Assembly: GCA_947489925.1 (NCBI GenBank)
Contig: CANLFK010000028.1
Coordinates: 1 to 15,533, forward strand
Direction: 5' to 3'
Length of the DNA stretch: 15,533 nucleotides
From: Candidatus Caenarcanales bacterium
Lineage (GTDB): Bacteria > Cyanobacteriota > Vampirovibrionia > Caenarcaniphilales > Caenarcanaceae
Of this stretch, positions 1-8,700 are shown piece by piece. The stretch's first letter is position 1; the number at the start of each line of letters is the position of its first letter. The position numbers and the translations under genes were made by a program. Below the pieces are notes generated by a model. It was given only the letters and a program-made list of their open reading frames with translations, made no database searches and was not told the origin of the DNA.

Positions 1-41
1 CTTATAATAAAATAATACTAATTAACTAAAATATAAATTTC

Positions 42-488
42 ATGAAAATTGGTCTTGGTAGCGATCATGCTGGCTATAAATTAAAAAATCATTTATTCAA
101 CTTTATGATCAGTAATTTTCCTAATCATCAAATTAAAGACTTTGGTTGTAATTCACAGGAAGTTTCAATTGATTATCCAGATATAGCCAGTCAAGTTTGC
201 CAAGAGATTTTGCATAAAAATTTAGACCAAGCAATTTTAATTTGTGGTTCTGGAGTTGGAATATCAATTGCTGCTAATCGGTTTAAAGGAATTAGAGCCG
301 CTTTATGCCATGATACTTTGGGTGTAAAATTAAGCCGTGAACATAATAATGCTAATGTTTTATGCCTAGGAGACTGGTTTATAAGCGAAAGAATGTCAGA
401 AGAATTAATAAGAATTTGGCTTAATACTGATTTTGAAGCGGGTCGTCATGAAAAAAGAGTAATATTATTAGATGAATTAAGTGCTTAA
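42..488 (+). CDS. rpiB: Ribose-5-phosphate isomerase B
   Basis: Interconverts ribose 5-phosphate and ribulose 5-phosphate in the cytosolic non-oxidative pentose phosphate pathway. The 148-aa length is normal for the RpiB/LacAB family. Visible family motifs are the N-terminal GSDHAG (residues 6-11), the active-site stretch ICGSGVGISIAANR with the expected catalytic Cys at 68, and REHNNANVLCLG, whose His101 matches the conserved His of the RxHNxAN motif. The ATG at 42 gives the canonical M-K-I-x-x-GSDHAG start. No Shine-Dalgarno sequence is visible; TATAAT-like elements lie at 3-8 and 32-37, so transcription may begin very close to the ATG, but the window edge hides any -35 element. A lipoprotein gene follows 45 bases downstream on the same strand and could be cotranscribed. 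Confidence 0.95.
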   Translation: MKIGLGSDHAGYKLKNHLFNFMISNFPNHQIKDFGCNSQEVSIDYPDIASQVCQEILHKNLDQAILICGSGVGISIAANRFKGIRAALCHDTLGVKLSREHNNANVLCLGDWFISERMSEELIRIWLNTDFEAGRHEKRVILLDELSA

Positions 489-533
489 ATTCTTGGTTAG
501 TGAATGAAGACAGTAAAAAGTAAGTAAAAGAAA

Positions 534-1157
534 ATGTTTTTACCAAATTTGCCTACATTTATATTTTCACTTTTAGTTTTATTCGCCTTAAATGCTTGCG
601 TTTCAGCTGATTATTCTAAAATTAATAATTATAAAACTTCCTTAAAAGTCTCAAATAGCAATTTAAATACTAAGACACAAGATTCTAATTTTGTTTATAT
701 TTATTTGGTCAAAGTTAAAGAAAATGAAATTATTTTAGAGACAATTAAACGGGAATTATCTGATTCAGAGAAAGAAAAATTAAGTAAGTCTAATTTAGCT
801 GATTATGAATTATTGAAATTAAAATTATCTTTAAAAGCTTTATTAAAAGGTCCAACCGACAAAGAATTAAAAAATAAATTAGGCTCTGAAATTCCGATTG
901 GAACGCATTTAATTTCGATAAACAGAGAAAATGAAAAACTAATTATTAATTTATCCGAGCAATTTGGCTATGGAGGAGGCTCGGCTAGTATTATTACCCG
1001 CTACAAACAATTAATGAAAACTTTACAAGCTAATTTAAATTCAAATCAAAATGCAAAAAATGTATATCTAAACATTGAAGGAAAACCAGTCGAAAGAATT
1101 GGCGGAGAAGGTCTTATTATTAGTAATCCAATGAATTTTGACTTAGATAAAGTTTAA
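534..1157 (+). CDS. GerMN-domain lipoprotein
   Basis: Predicted exported lipoprotein of 207 aa. The N-terminus has a hydrophobic signal segment (residues about 7-20) ending in the lipobox L-N-A-C with Cys22 as the lipidation site. The rest matches the GerMN pattern known from spore-germination GerM and from lipoproteins of non-sporulating bacteria: an A-L-L-K-GPTDKE block (about 102-112), S-E-IPIGT, then IINLSEQFGYGGGS and a V-Y-L-N-I-EGKPV block near the end. In the family this domain is thought to bind or sense cell-envelope material; the exact role here is unknown. The gene follows rpiB by 45 bases and converges with the amidohydrolase gene, leaving only 9 bases between the two stop codons. 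The start is supported by the signal peptide rather than by a ribosome binding site, which is not evident. Confidence 0.8.
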   Translation: MFLPNLPTFIFSLLVLFALNACVSADYSKINNYKTSLKVSNSNLNTKTQDSNFVYIYLVKVKENEIILETIKRELSDSEKEKLSKSNLADYELLKLKLSLKALLKGPTDKELKNKLGSEIPIGTHLISINRENEKLIINLSEQFGYGGGSASIITRYKQLMKTLQANLNSNQNAKNVYLNIEGKPVERIGGEGLIISNPMNFDLDKV

Positions 1158-1166
1158 TGTTTTCAA

Positions 1167-2480
1167 TTAAATAATTGGCTTATTTTCGACAAATACTTGT
1201 TTAATTAAATTATTATTCAAATTCATTAAGAGCCAAGTGTATAAATCTTGCTCTGAGAGAGACTTAATTTTATTTAGGTTTTCTGGTTTTAATTCAAAAT
1301 GTATAAAATTAGCTTTTTTATTTTCTTCTAAAGATCCTATTTCATTTTCTAATTTTAATTGCTTGGCGGGAATTGAAGTTACTTTTTCAAAGAGGTCTTG
1401 AGCCGAAAGCTGACAATTAGAAAGCCAATAAATATTTTTCAATTGACTCAAAAAATCAAAGTCAAAATTACTAGCCAAGCTATCTGTCCCAAAGCCAAAA
1501 GGTAAATTATATTTAAGCCAATTTTTATAATCTGGTAAGCCATTTTGCAAAAACAAATTACTTTGCGGGCAACTAACTATTCCTAAATCAAATTTCTGGG
1601 CAATTTCCAAATCTGAAGCCGAAGTTAAAATAAAATGAATTAATAAAAAGTTTTTTAGCAAATCAGTATTTTTAAGCTCAGTTGCCAAATTTAATAAATA
1701 TTGCATTGTGCCTTGAGAGCTATTATTTTTCATTTCGGGGCTAGAAACTTCTAAAAATTCAAAAAACTCTTTTAAGTTTGGATTTAAATAATTTTTTTGC
1801 AATAATTCCAGCTCAAAATTGAATTCGGCTAAATGCAAAGCTAAAATTTTATTATTTATATTTGCCCATTGCATCAGCTTTTTTAATAAACTTGAACCAA
1901 CACTATAAATTGCATGTGGTGAGAGCGTAAATTTTAAATCTGTGAATTGGGCTTCTAATTGATTTAAATAATTAACTGACTTTTCAAAAATAAGTTCAGC
2001 TTGCTCTTCTGAATTACCAAAAACTTCTAAACCAATTAAAGAATTATTTTTATACGGACTTTGTTCAATTTCGGTGGCGGTAATTTTACCAAAAGGCGTA
2101 TTTTCAAAAATAAAAGTAATTCCGTTTTTTAGGCAATTTTGAATATTGTTTTTAATAATTTCTTGCTTTTCAGCTTCTGACCAATTACGAGAAGTTTTAA
2201 CTAAATTTTTCAACCATTCAATTTGCTCATTAGGCTTAGCAGTAACATAATTATTTTTATAAGCTAAATGAATATGATTATTTATAAAACCAGCTAGGCA
2301 AATTGAATTTTTATTTTGCTTAATTTCACAGCCAAAACTCGTATTAACAAAAAAAACATCATTTTGGCTACCAATTTTAATAATTCTTCCATTTTTCTTA
2401 TTAATTAAAATAAAGCCGTCATAAATAGGTTTTTGATAATTAAAAGGAATTATTAAATTAAATAAATGCAATTGATACAT
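1167..2480 (-). CDS. Metal-dependent amidohydrolase / deaminase family protein
   Basis: A 437-aa cytosolic enzyme of the amidohydrolase superfamily, in the branch with cytosine/guanine deaminases, SAH/MTA deaminases and aminodeoxyfutalosine deaminase. The beta-sandwich edges flank a TIM barrel. All expected metal-site residues can be placed: HxH in GFINNHIHL (H69, H71), the HLAE motif (H216, E219), the later barrel His (H282) and the Asp of GTDS (D333). SPHAIYS (H189) is the substrate-site motif typical of this deaminase branch. The substrate cannot be fixed from sequence: a nucleoside or adenosine-derived deaminase is plausible, as is a futalosine-pathway enzyme for menaquinone, but no mqn gene is nearby. 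The start ATG at 2480 lacks a Shine-Dalgarno site; a promoter candidate ends about 15 bases upstream. It is divergent from the LptD-like gene. Confidence 0.8.
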   Translation of the reverse strand: MYQLHLFNLIIPFNYQKPIYDGFILINKKNGRIIKIGSQNDVFFVNTSFGCEIKQNKNSICLAGFINNHIHLAYKNNYVTAKPNEQIEWLKNLVKTSRNWSEAEKQEIIKNNIQNCLKNGITFIFENTPFGKITATEIEQSPYKNNSLIGLEVFGNSEEQAELIFEKSVNYLNQLEAQFTDLKFTLSPHAIYSVGSSLLKKLMQWANINNKILALHLAEFNFELELLQKNYLNPNLKEFFEFLEVSSPEMKNNSSQGTMQYLLNLATELKNTDLLKNFLLIHFILTSASDLEIAQKFDLGIVSCPQSNLFLQNGLPDYKNWLKYNLPFGFGTDSLASNFDFDFLSQLKNIYWLSNCQLSAQDLFEKVTSIPAKQLKLENEIGSLEENKKANFIHFELKPENLNKIKSLSEQDLYTWLLMNLNNNLIKQVFVENKPII

Positions 2481-2495
2481 ATAATTTTCTAAAAT

Positions 2496-2524
2496 TTATA
2501 AGTTTTATTTGGATTTGTATTTAA
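2496..2524 (-). promoter_or_regulatory. Candidate promoter for the amidohydrolase gene
   Basis: Read on the minus strand, TTAATA and TATAAA are spaced by 17 bases, matching four and five of six positions of the sigma-70 type consensus. Transcription would begin about nine bases before the ATG at 2480, leaving almost no leader, which fits the lack of a Shine-Dalgarno site. The 75-base region is shared with the divergent LptD-like gene, whose own promoter I could not settle. In DNA this AT-rich, chance matches are common. Confidence 0.35.
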
Positions 2525-2555
2525 AATTAAAATTTATTTTAGGTTCGGGTTTATT

Positions 2556-4385
2556 TTGGCATTGAAAATTCATTTTAATAAAAAATCTTTTAGGCAATAC
2601 TTTTTTTTGAGTTTTTGTTTAATTTTATTATTCAATAATTCTTGGGTTTTGGCTGATGAAGTTTCACAATATCAAAAAACTGAAAAAACTGAAAAAGCTG
2701 ATTCACAGCTAAATCCAATTAGTTTAACTAATAATGAAAATAAACAAGATCAAGCTCAGTTTGAAGGAGATCAAGTTGATTTTAACCAAGCAACTAATAT
2801 TGTAACAATTACAGGCAATGCCATTTTATATTTGCTAAAAGACGATATTAAATTAGCCGCCGACAAAATTGAATATTATTCAGACAAAGAACTTTTAAAA
2901 GCATATGGAAATGTTCTTTTGACAGGGAAAGACCAAGTTACATTTTCAAAATATATGGAAATAAAAGTCAATAATAATGAAGCTTTTTTTGAAGAAGTTA
3001 AATCTCAATTAGCTTCAGCGTCAATTGAAGCCAAAACTGGAACAATTACTTCGACTAAAACTATAAATAGTGCTAATTATCAAAATGGTGAATTTGACTT
3101 ACCTACTCCGATCAGACTTGTTGCTAATCCAGCCACTGTCGAAACTTTCCGTTTTAATAAAGCCTTGCAAGCAGATTCAAAAACCTCTTTAATAAATGGT
3201 CCTAGTTTTTCAATTAGTACAAATCGTGTTAATTATTATCCAGACCGCATTCAAAATAATTTATTTTTATCTGGAACTAAATTAAAATTTAAAAAATTCC
3301 CCTTAACTTTACCTTTTCCCTACGGAGTTTTTACGGCTGGCGAAAGCACTCAGCAAATGTTTGGTATGGTTTTGGGTAATACTCCAAGAACGGGAGCGGG
3401 AGATTTTAATATTGGTCCTAAATTAAGTTTTGTACTTGGTGATCCAGCAAAGACCAGAGCCTTTTCTTTAGCTCCATTCGTCCAAACTGGCAGTAGATCT
3501 GGTTATGGCGGCATGGTTCAATATACAGATCCCCGAAATAATGCTTTGCTAGCATATGGATCTGCCAAGGCTCGTGGTTTAGCGGAAGTTAGTAGTCGCT
3601 TAACTGCACATAATAATTTTATTTATGGTTGGAATAGCTATATGGGTGGTGGAATTACTAAACAGCTTATTCAGTTAAATGATCAAAGATCGGTAAAAAT
3701 ACCTTATATTGGCACTGCTTTAGAAGGAAATTCAATTTATTCATTAGTTGATTTATCTTGTATTACTGATTCTCAAAATTTAAGAGATGAAGAAAATAAT
3801 TTAATTAGCCGCTTGCAAAGAGATTCATTAGGTGTAAATTCAAATACTAAAGATAAAAGCGGCTTAAGATTTCAGCAAACTTTGGCTTTAAGAACAAAAC
3901 CACTTATTGAAGTTGGTTCAGAAAAATATAATATTGGTTTAGCAGTAGTGGCTTCAAGTACCGCTAGAGCTTATACAACTGGTGATTTTAATGCTTTTGT
4001 TAATGGTGGACCTAGGCTAAGAACACATTTAAATCGTTTTGCCGATATTGAATTGGGTTATGACTTTTTAGCACCGACTGGGGCATCACCTTTTGGGTTT
4101 GACCAAGTTATACAAGGACAACAAAGTGTTTCAGCTAATGCCGATTTTAATTTTAGTTCTTGGTTTAGTCTGGGTGGTTCTAGTGTTTATAGTTTAACTC
4201 TCAAAGAACAGGTTGCTCAGCAAGTACGCATGACTATTGGTCCAGAAGATTTTAAAATTTTATTGGGTTATGATCCAATTTTTAAACGATTTAATTTTGG
4301 ATTTACTCTTTTATTTGATGATAAAATTAAGTTTAATCAGTTTACTTATCGTGAACGCAAAGTTGGAAAAAAACGCAGATTCTAA
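2556..4385 (+). CDS. LptD/OstA-like outer-membrane protein
   Basis: Predicted outer-membrane beta-barrel protein of 609 aa, related to the LPS-transport/organic-solvent-tolerance (LptD/OstA) family. Residues 1-33 form a signal peptide with likely cleavage after V-L-A. Residues about 69-140 are an LptA/OstA-like domain with the repeated strand pattern F-EGDQVDFNQATN, ITGNAILYL, AADKIEYY and AYGNVLLTG. A barrel-like region of alternating residues, rich in Gly and aromatics, runs to the C-terminus, which ends in Phe as outer-membrane proteins often do. The length is shorter than proteobacterial LptD (about 780 aa), more like cyanobacterial versions. The start is TTG at 2556; TTG at 2562 would give M-K-I-H and is equally possible, since no clear ribosome binding site decides. 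The 3' end overlaps panB. Whether it moves LPS or another lipid is not known. Confidence 0.72.
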   Translation: MALKIHFNKKSFRQYFFLSFCLILLFNNSWVLADEVSQYQKTEKTEKADSQLNPISLTNNENKQDQAQFEGDQVDFNQATNIVTITGNAILYLLKDDIKLAADKIEYYSDKELLKAYGNVLLTGKDQVTFSKYMEIKVNNNEAFFEEVKSQLASASIEAKTGTITSTKTINSANYQNGEFDLPTPIRLVANPATVETFRFNKALQADSKTSLINGPSFSISTNRVNYYPDRIQNNLFLSGTKLKFKKFPLTLPFPYGVFTAGESTQQMFGMVLGNTPRTGAGDFNIGPKLSFVLGDPAKTRAFSLAPFVQTGSRSGYGGMVQYTDPRNNALLAYGSAKARGLAEVSSRLTAHNNFIYGWNSYMGGGITKQLIQLNDQRSVKIPYIGTALEGNSIYSLVDLSCITDSQNLRDEENNLISRLQRDSLGVNSNTKDKSGLRFQQTLALRTKPLIEVGSEKYNIGLAVVASSTARAYTTGDFNAFVNGGPRLRTHLNRFADIELGYDFLAPTGASPFGFDQVIQGQQSVSANADFNFSSWFSLGGSSVYSLTLKEQVAQQVRMTIGPEDFKILLGYDPIFKRFNFGFTLLFDDKIKFNQFTYRERKVGKKRRF

Positions 4386-5184
4386 GCCTGAAAAGAAAAT
4401 TAGAGCTTTTGATTTAATTAATTTAAAAAAGAATCAGAAAAAAATTACCGCTTTAACTGCATATGACCATTTAACCGCTTATTTATTAGACCAATCTGGC
4501 ATAGACTTAATTTTAATAGGAGATAGTTTAGCTAATGTCTTTTTGGGGCTTGATCATACTTTTCAAATTGGTATGTCAGAAATGCTTTATCACACTCGGG
4601 CAGTTTCATCAGCAGTTAAACAGGCTTTAATTGTGGCAGATATGCCTTTTTTGTCTTATCAAATCTCTATATCCGAGGCTTTAGTTAATGCGGCTAACTT
4701 AATGAAAGCGGGTGCTAATGCGGTTAAGGTTGAAGGTGCAAGTGATTTGACTATTGAAATTATCCGAAAATGTCAAGAAATTGGAATTCCCGTAATTGGA
4801 CATTTAGGTTATACACCACAATCGGCTGAAACAATTGGTTTAGGACGCATACAAGGACGAACTGAAGAAAAAGCCGAACAAATTATAAATCAGGCTATGT
4901 CGCTTGAGCAAGCTGGAATATTTGGTTTAGTGCTTGAAATGATACCAGCTGACTTAGCTAAACAAATTACTAAAACTTTAAAAATTCCAACTATCGGTAT
5001 TGGAGCAGGCATAGAATGTGATGGACAAGTTTTAGTTACACCAGATTTATTAGGCTTAACCGAAAATAATTTTAAATTCACAAAAAAATATGCAAACTTG
5101 GCTCAAGATATAAAATCAGCGGTCAAAAATTATATTAGTGATATTAGAGAGCATAAATTTCCGACTGCTGAAAACAGTTTTTGA
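4351..5184 (+). CDS. panB: 3-methyl-2-oxobutanoate hydroxymethyltransferase
   Basis: First committed enzyme of pantothenate (coenzyme A) synthesis: it adds a hydroxymethyl group from methylene-tetrahydrofolate to 2-oxoisovalerate. Counting from GTG at 4351 the protein has 277 aa, the normal PanB size. Motifs are LTAYDHLTA (35-43), GDS with metal ligand D58, EMLYHTRAV, ADMPF with metal ligand D97, AVKVEG (K126, E128), PVIGHLGYTPQS, the catalytic-type Glu in LVLEMIP (E196) and IPTIGIGAGIECDGQVLV (212-229). The open frame extends upstream to a TTG at 4237, but that extension lies inside the LptD-like gene and does not resemble PanB. GTG 4351 or TTG 4363 are the likely starts, giving an overlap of 35 or 23 bases with the upstream gene. 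No Shine-Dalgarno site is seen, so translation may be coupled to the upstream gene. Confidence 0.93.
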   Translation: MNAKLEKNADSKPEKKIRAFDLINLKKNQKKITALTAYDHLTAYLLDQSGIDLILIGDSLANVFLGLDHTFQIGMSEMLYHTRAVSSAVKQALIVADMPFLSYQISISEALVNAANLMKAGANAVKVEGASDLTIEIIRKCQEIGIPVIGHLGYTPQSAETIGLGRIQGRTEEKAEQIINQAMSLEQAGIFGLVLEMIPADLAKQITKTLKIPTIGIGAGIECDGQVLVTPDLLGLTENNFKFTKKYANLAQDIKSAVKNYISDIREHKFPTAENSF

Positions 5185-5335
5185 TATTTTGATTAAGCAT
5201 TATTTATTTTAATTACTTGATAGAATTCAGGCATTTGTAGTTTTGTGTCTCTGAGATAGGCTTTATTAGGCTAGTTTAGATATAAATTGTCAGAGCTTTA
5301 AATAATAATTATTTTTTGGTTTACTTTTTGATTGG

Positions 5336-5376
5336 AAGCTTTTAGAATCTTAATAATTGCAAACATATAAAAGCTT
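5336..5376 (+). promoter_or_regulatory. Inverted repeat reaching into the ylxR start codon
   Basis: AAGCTTTTA (5336-5344) and TAAAAGCTT (5368-5376) are exact reverse complements separated by 23 bases. The 3' arm ends on the first base of the TTG start of ylxR. In RNA this could form a 9-bp AU-rich hairpin next to or over the start codon, and in DNA it could be an operator. The inverted repeat is seen directly; its function is inference. The region 5185-5335 before it shows no gene or convincing terminator. Confidence 0.4.
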
Positions 5377-5714
5377 TGCCAAGCCAAAATACAAAACAAA
5401 AACTAAAACATAAAAGAATTTGCATAGTATGCAATCAGCCCTTTGAAAAAGCCGAACTACTGAAACTTACTTTACATAAAGACATTTTAATGTTAGATTT
5501 AAAGCAAATTATTCCTGGTCGTTCGGTTTATATTTATCCTGGGCAAAATTGTTTGGCTAAAATAAGCAGAATGCAGAAAAAATTATTTAATCGTTTAAAA
5601 TTAAAAAACAAAGTCAAGATTAATAAAGAAAATATTATCCCAGAGTTGATGAGTTTATTAAATAATTTGGATTCATTGCTGGCATGTCCCTTAAATAAAC
5701 AAGAGGAATTTTAA
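5376..5714 (+). CDS. ylxR: YlxR family RNA-binding protein (DUF448)
   Basis: A 112-aa basic protein of the YlxR family, found next to nusA and infB in many bacteria and thought to bind RNA; it is reported to bind RNase P in some species. Family signatures are RICIVCNQPFEKAELLKL (C16, C19 in the conserved C-I-V-C segment), PGRSVYIYPGQNC (the GRGAYI motif, here GRSVYI, and C59) and a following basic helix with F-NRLK. The only usable start is TTG at 5376, because an in-frame stop (TAG at 5343) closes the frame upstream. No Shine-Dalgarno site is present and an inverted repeat abuts the start. The gene precedes infB by 5 bases, so the two are surely cotranscribed. The usual upstream nusA is absent here; panB lies 191 bases away. 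Confidence 0.85.
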   Translation: MPSQNTKQKLKHKRICIVCNQPFEKAELLKLTLHKDILMLDLKQIIPGRSVYIYPGQNCLAKISRMQKKLFNRLKLKNKVKINKENIIPELMSLLNNLDSLLACPLNKQEEF

Positions 5715-5719
5715 AAATA

Positions 5720-8700
5720 ATGAGCACTGTGGGAAAAACCAGAATTTATGATTTGGCTCGTAATTTATCGCCAGATATCTTATCTGAAAAAGATCGTAAA
5801 AATCTGCAAACTAGTCTTACTAAGCAAATTATTGAACTTTGCAAAGACTTTGGAGAGAACAATAAAACTGCTTCAAGCTCTATCGATAATTCATTGATAG
5901 ACAAAATAACACCTTTACTTAAAATCGAAGATAATTTGCCAAAATCTAAAAATATTGATTCCCCTAAGTCTAATTTAGGTCAGACCTCTAAAACTCAAAA
6001 GTCCAAGCCGACGACTTCTTTAATTGATCAATCTAAGCTTTCAAAAACTCCTCGGGTTTTAAGGCGTATTGAAAAGACTGAAGACGATGAAATTGAAAGC
6101 GAAGAACTTCAGCCAGAAGAATTTTTGCATGCCAATAACATGAAAGATCACCCAGAAATTGGCGATGATTTACAGCCAGTAGTTAATAATATTGCTGAAT
6201 TACCTTATATAGCAGACCAAGACTTGCCAATAAAACCAAATGAAGAAAGTCTTGAAGAAAAAGACGAACAGAAAGAGTTTCACTCAAAAATTACTGATAG
6301 AATAATAAATACAGATAATATTCAACAGAATATAGAAGAAAAAACAAAACAAATTGTAGAAGAAAATATTAAGGAAAATATTGAATTGGCTAGCGCAGTA
6401 GAAACAAAAACCGAAGAAAATCTAAAAGAAAAATCAACAAGTTTAGACAGTATAAAACCTATAGAATCAAATACTTTTGATATTAAACCTGAAATAGAAA
6501 ATGAAAATAATTCAATAATAACTGAAGAACCAAAAGCGACTTTCAAGTTTGATCGTAATGCTCCTATTAGTCCAGTTAGAGTTAGTTCTCAAAACTCTAA
6601 TCGTCGTGCTAATAATAATTCTGCTTCAGTAGCACCTCGCAATATAAAAAGAAATAATCAGGCTAATCCAGAGCAAAATAGATTTAGATCTTCAAATACA
6701 GAACAAGACCAAAGATCTGGGCAAGTAGCTTCACAAAATAATCAGCTAAATAATAATATCAATAGACCTTATCAGCAAAGACCTAATAACCCTAATAATA
6801 ATGCTCCTGCTGCTAATACTAATACAACTGGAACATCACAGCCATATAGGGTAGCAAAACCAATTAATAGTAGTTTAACTCCTGTTCGTCGTAAGCCCAC
6901 AGGAAATGCACCTTTAGCTAATAATCAAAGAAGAGGGCCGGGGAATAATCGGAATGCTAGCAATGATCCAAGTAAAGGCAATAATTCTGCTAATTCAAGA
7001 TTTGGCTTTGCTGGTAATAATGCTAAACCAAATAAAGAACAAGTTGCCGAGAATAGACCAACTGAATTAAAAATTACTAGACCTGTTACAGTCAAAGAAT
7101 TAGCGGTTTTAATGGAAGTTAATGAAACTGAAATTATTCGTAATTTATTTTTAAAAGGGATTATGCGTACTGTCAATCAGACTTTAGAAATGGATTTGAT
7201 GATTGAAGTAGCTGAAGCTTTAGGTTGTAAAATTACAGCAGAACAGGCTCATTCTGACCAAGATGAAGGTTTGGCCTCTCGTTTAAAAATCTTAGTTGAT
7301 AATCAAAATATAGTTTCTTCATCACCGACAACTTTAAGACCGCCAGTAGTAACCATTATGGGGCATGTTGATCATGGCAAAACAACTTTACTTGACTCAA
7401 TTCGTAAGTCTAAGCATTCGATTACCGCTTCTGAATCTGGCGGAATCACACAACATATTGGGGCTTATCAAATTGATGTTATTGATTATGATAATAAAGC
7501 CAGAAAAGTTACTTTTTTAGATACACCAGGTCATGAAGCTTTTACCGCTTTAAGAGCCAGAGGAGCACAAGTAACAGATATTGCTATTTTAGTAGTAGCC
7601 GCTGATGATGGAGTAATGCCTCAAACAATCGAAGCAATTGCTCACGCTAAAGCGGCTGGAGTGCCAATTATTGTGGCTGTAAATAAAATTGATAAACCAG
7701 ATTCTAATCCAGACCGTGTTTTGACTCAGCTGATAGAACATGAATTGGTGGTGGAAGATTATGGTGGATCGGTGGTTTGTGCCAAAATCAGTGCTAAGCA
7801 AAATTTAAACCTTGATGACTTATTAACTAAAATAACCTTGGTTGCAGACGCTGAATTGCAAGAAAAATTATTAGCCCACAATGAATCCCCAGCTTTAGGA
7901 GCAGTAATTGAAGCCGCTTTATCTCCAAGTCGAGGACCAGTTGCCACCTTATTAGTACAAAATGGAACTTTAAAAAAAGGTGATTCAATTGCCGTTGGAG
8001 CTTCTTCTGGAAGAGTGAGAGCTATATTTAATGATTTAGGCAAAGAAATTTTAGTCGCACCTCCTTCAACACCAGTTCAAATTTTAGGATTAGATAATTT
8101 ACCTCAAGCGGGCGATATTTTCAGGGTTTTCAAAAATGCTCAAGAAGCTAAAAGCTCCGCGAATGAAGTAAAAGATAGCTTAGCGAATAAAAGAAGAGTA
8201 AATAAAGGCTTAGAGTATTTTTCTAGTCAGGTTAGAGAAGGTAAAGCTAAAGAATTAGCGGTTGTAATTAAAGCCGATATGCAAGGTTCAGCCGAAGCGG
8301 TAGCAAGTGAATTAAGCAAATTGAGCAGTAATGAAGTGGTTGTTCGTATTATACATTGTGCAGCTGGTGCGGTTACTGAAAATGATGTGAACTTGGCTTC
8401 CGCTACTAATGCTATTATTGTTAATTTTAATTCAGTGGTAGATAGTTCATCAAGCAAAGCGGCTCAAGAAAATGCAGTGCCTATTTATAATTATAATATT
8501 ATTTATCAAATCACCGATGCAGTGCAGAAAGCCATTAATGGATTATTAGAACCCGAACGGATTGATATTAAGCATGGACAAGCTGAAATTAGGCAAATAT
8601 TCATGGCTGGCAAAAATAAAATTGCGGGTTGTTCAGTTCAGTCTGGTAAATTGGTTAGGGGAAGTATGGCTAAGGTTTTCCGTAATAAAAAAGAATTGGC

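Noticed and set aside
1164..1177. Hairpin CAATT-AAAT-AATTG between convergent genes as a terminator
   Set aside because: The stem is five A/T-rich pairs with no clear T-run and overlaps the amidohydrolase stop codon; too weak to call.
4237..4350. Upstream extension of panB from TTG 4237
   Set aside because: The extension is the LptD-like coding sequence in another frame, unlike PanB, and would make the protein about 40 residues too long.
5185..5335. tRNA or small RNA gene between panB and ylxR
   Set aside because: No T-loop motif, cloverleaf arms or terminator-like hairpin could be found.
6322..8457. Minus-strand open frames inside infB
   Set aside because: They lie opposite a strongly conserved gene, show no family motifs or ribosome sites, and are shadows of its codon pattern.
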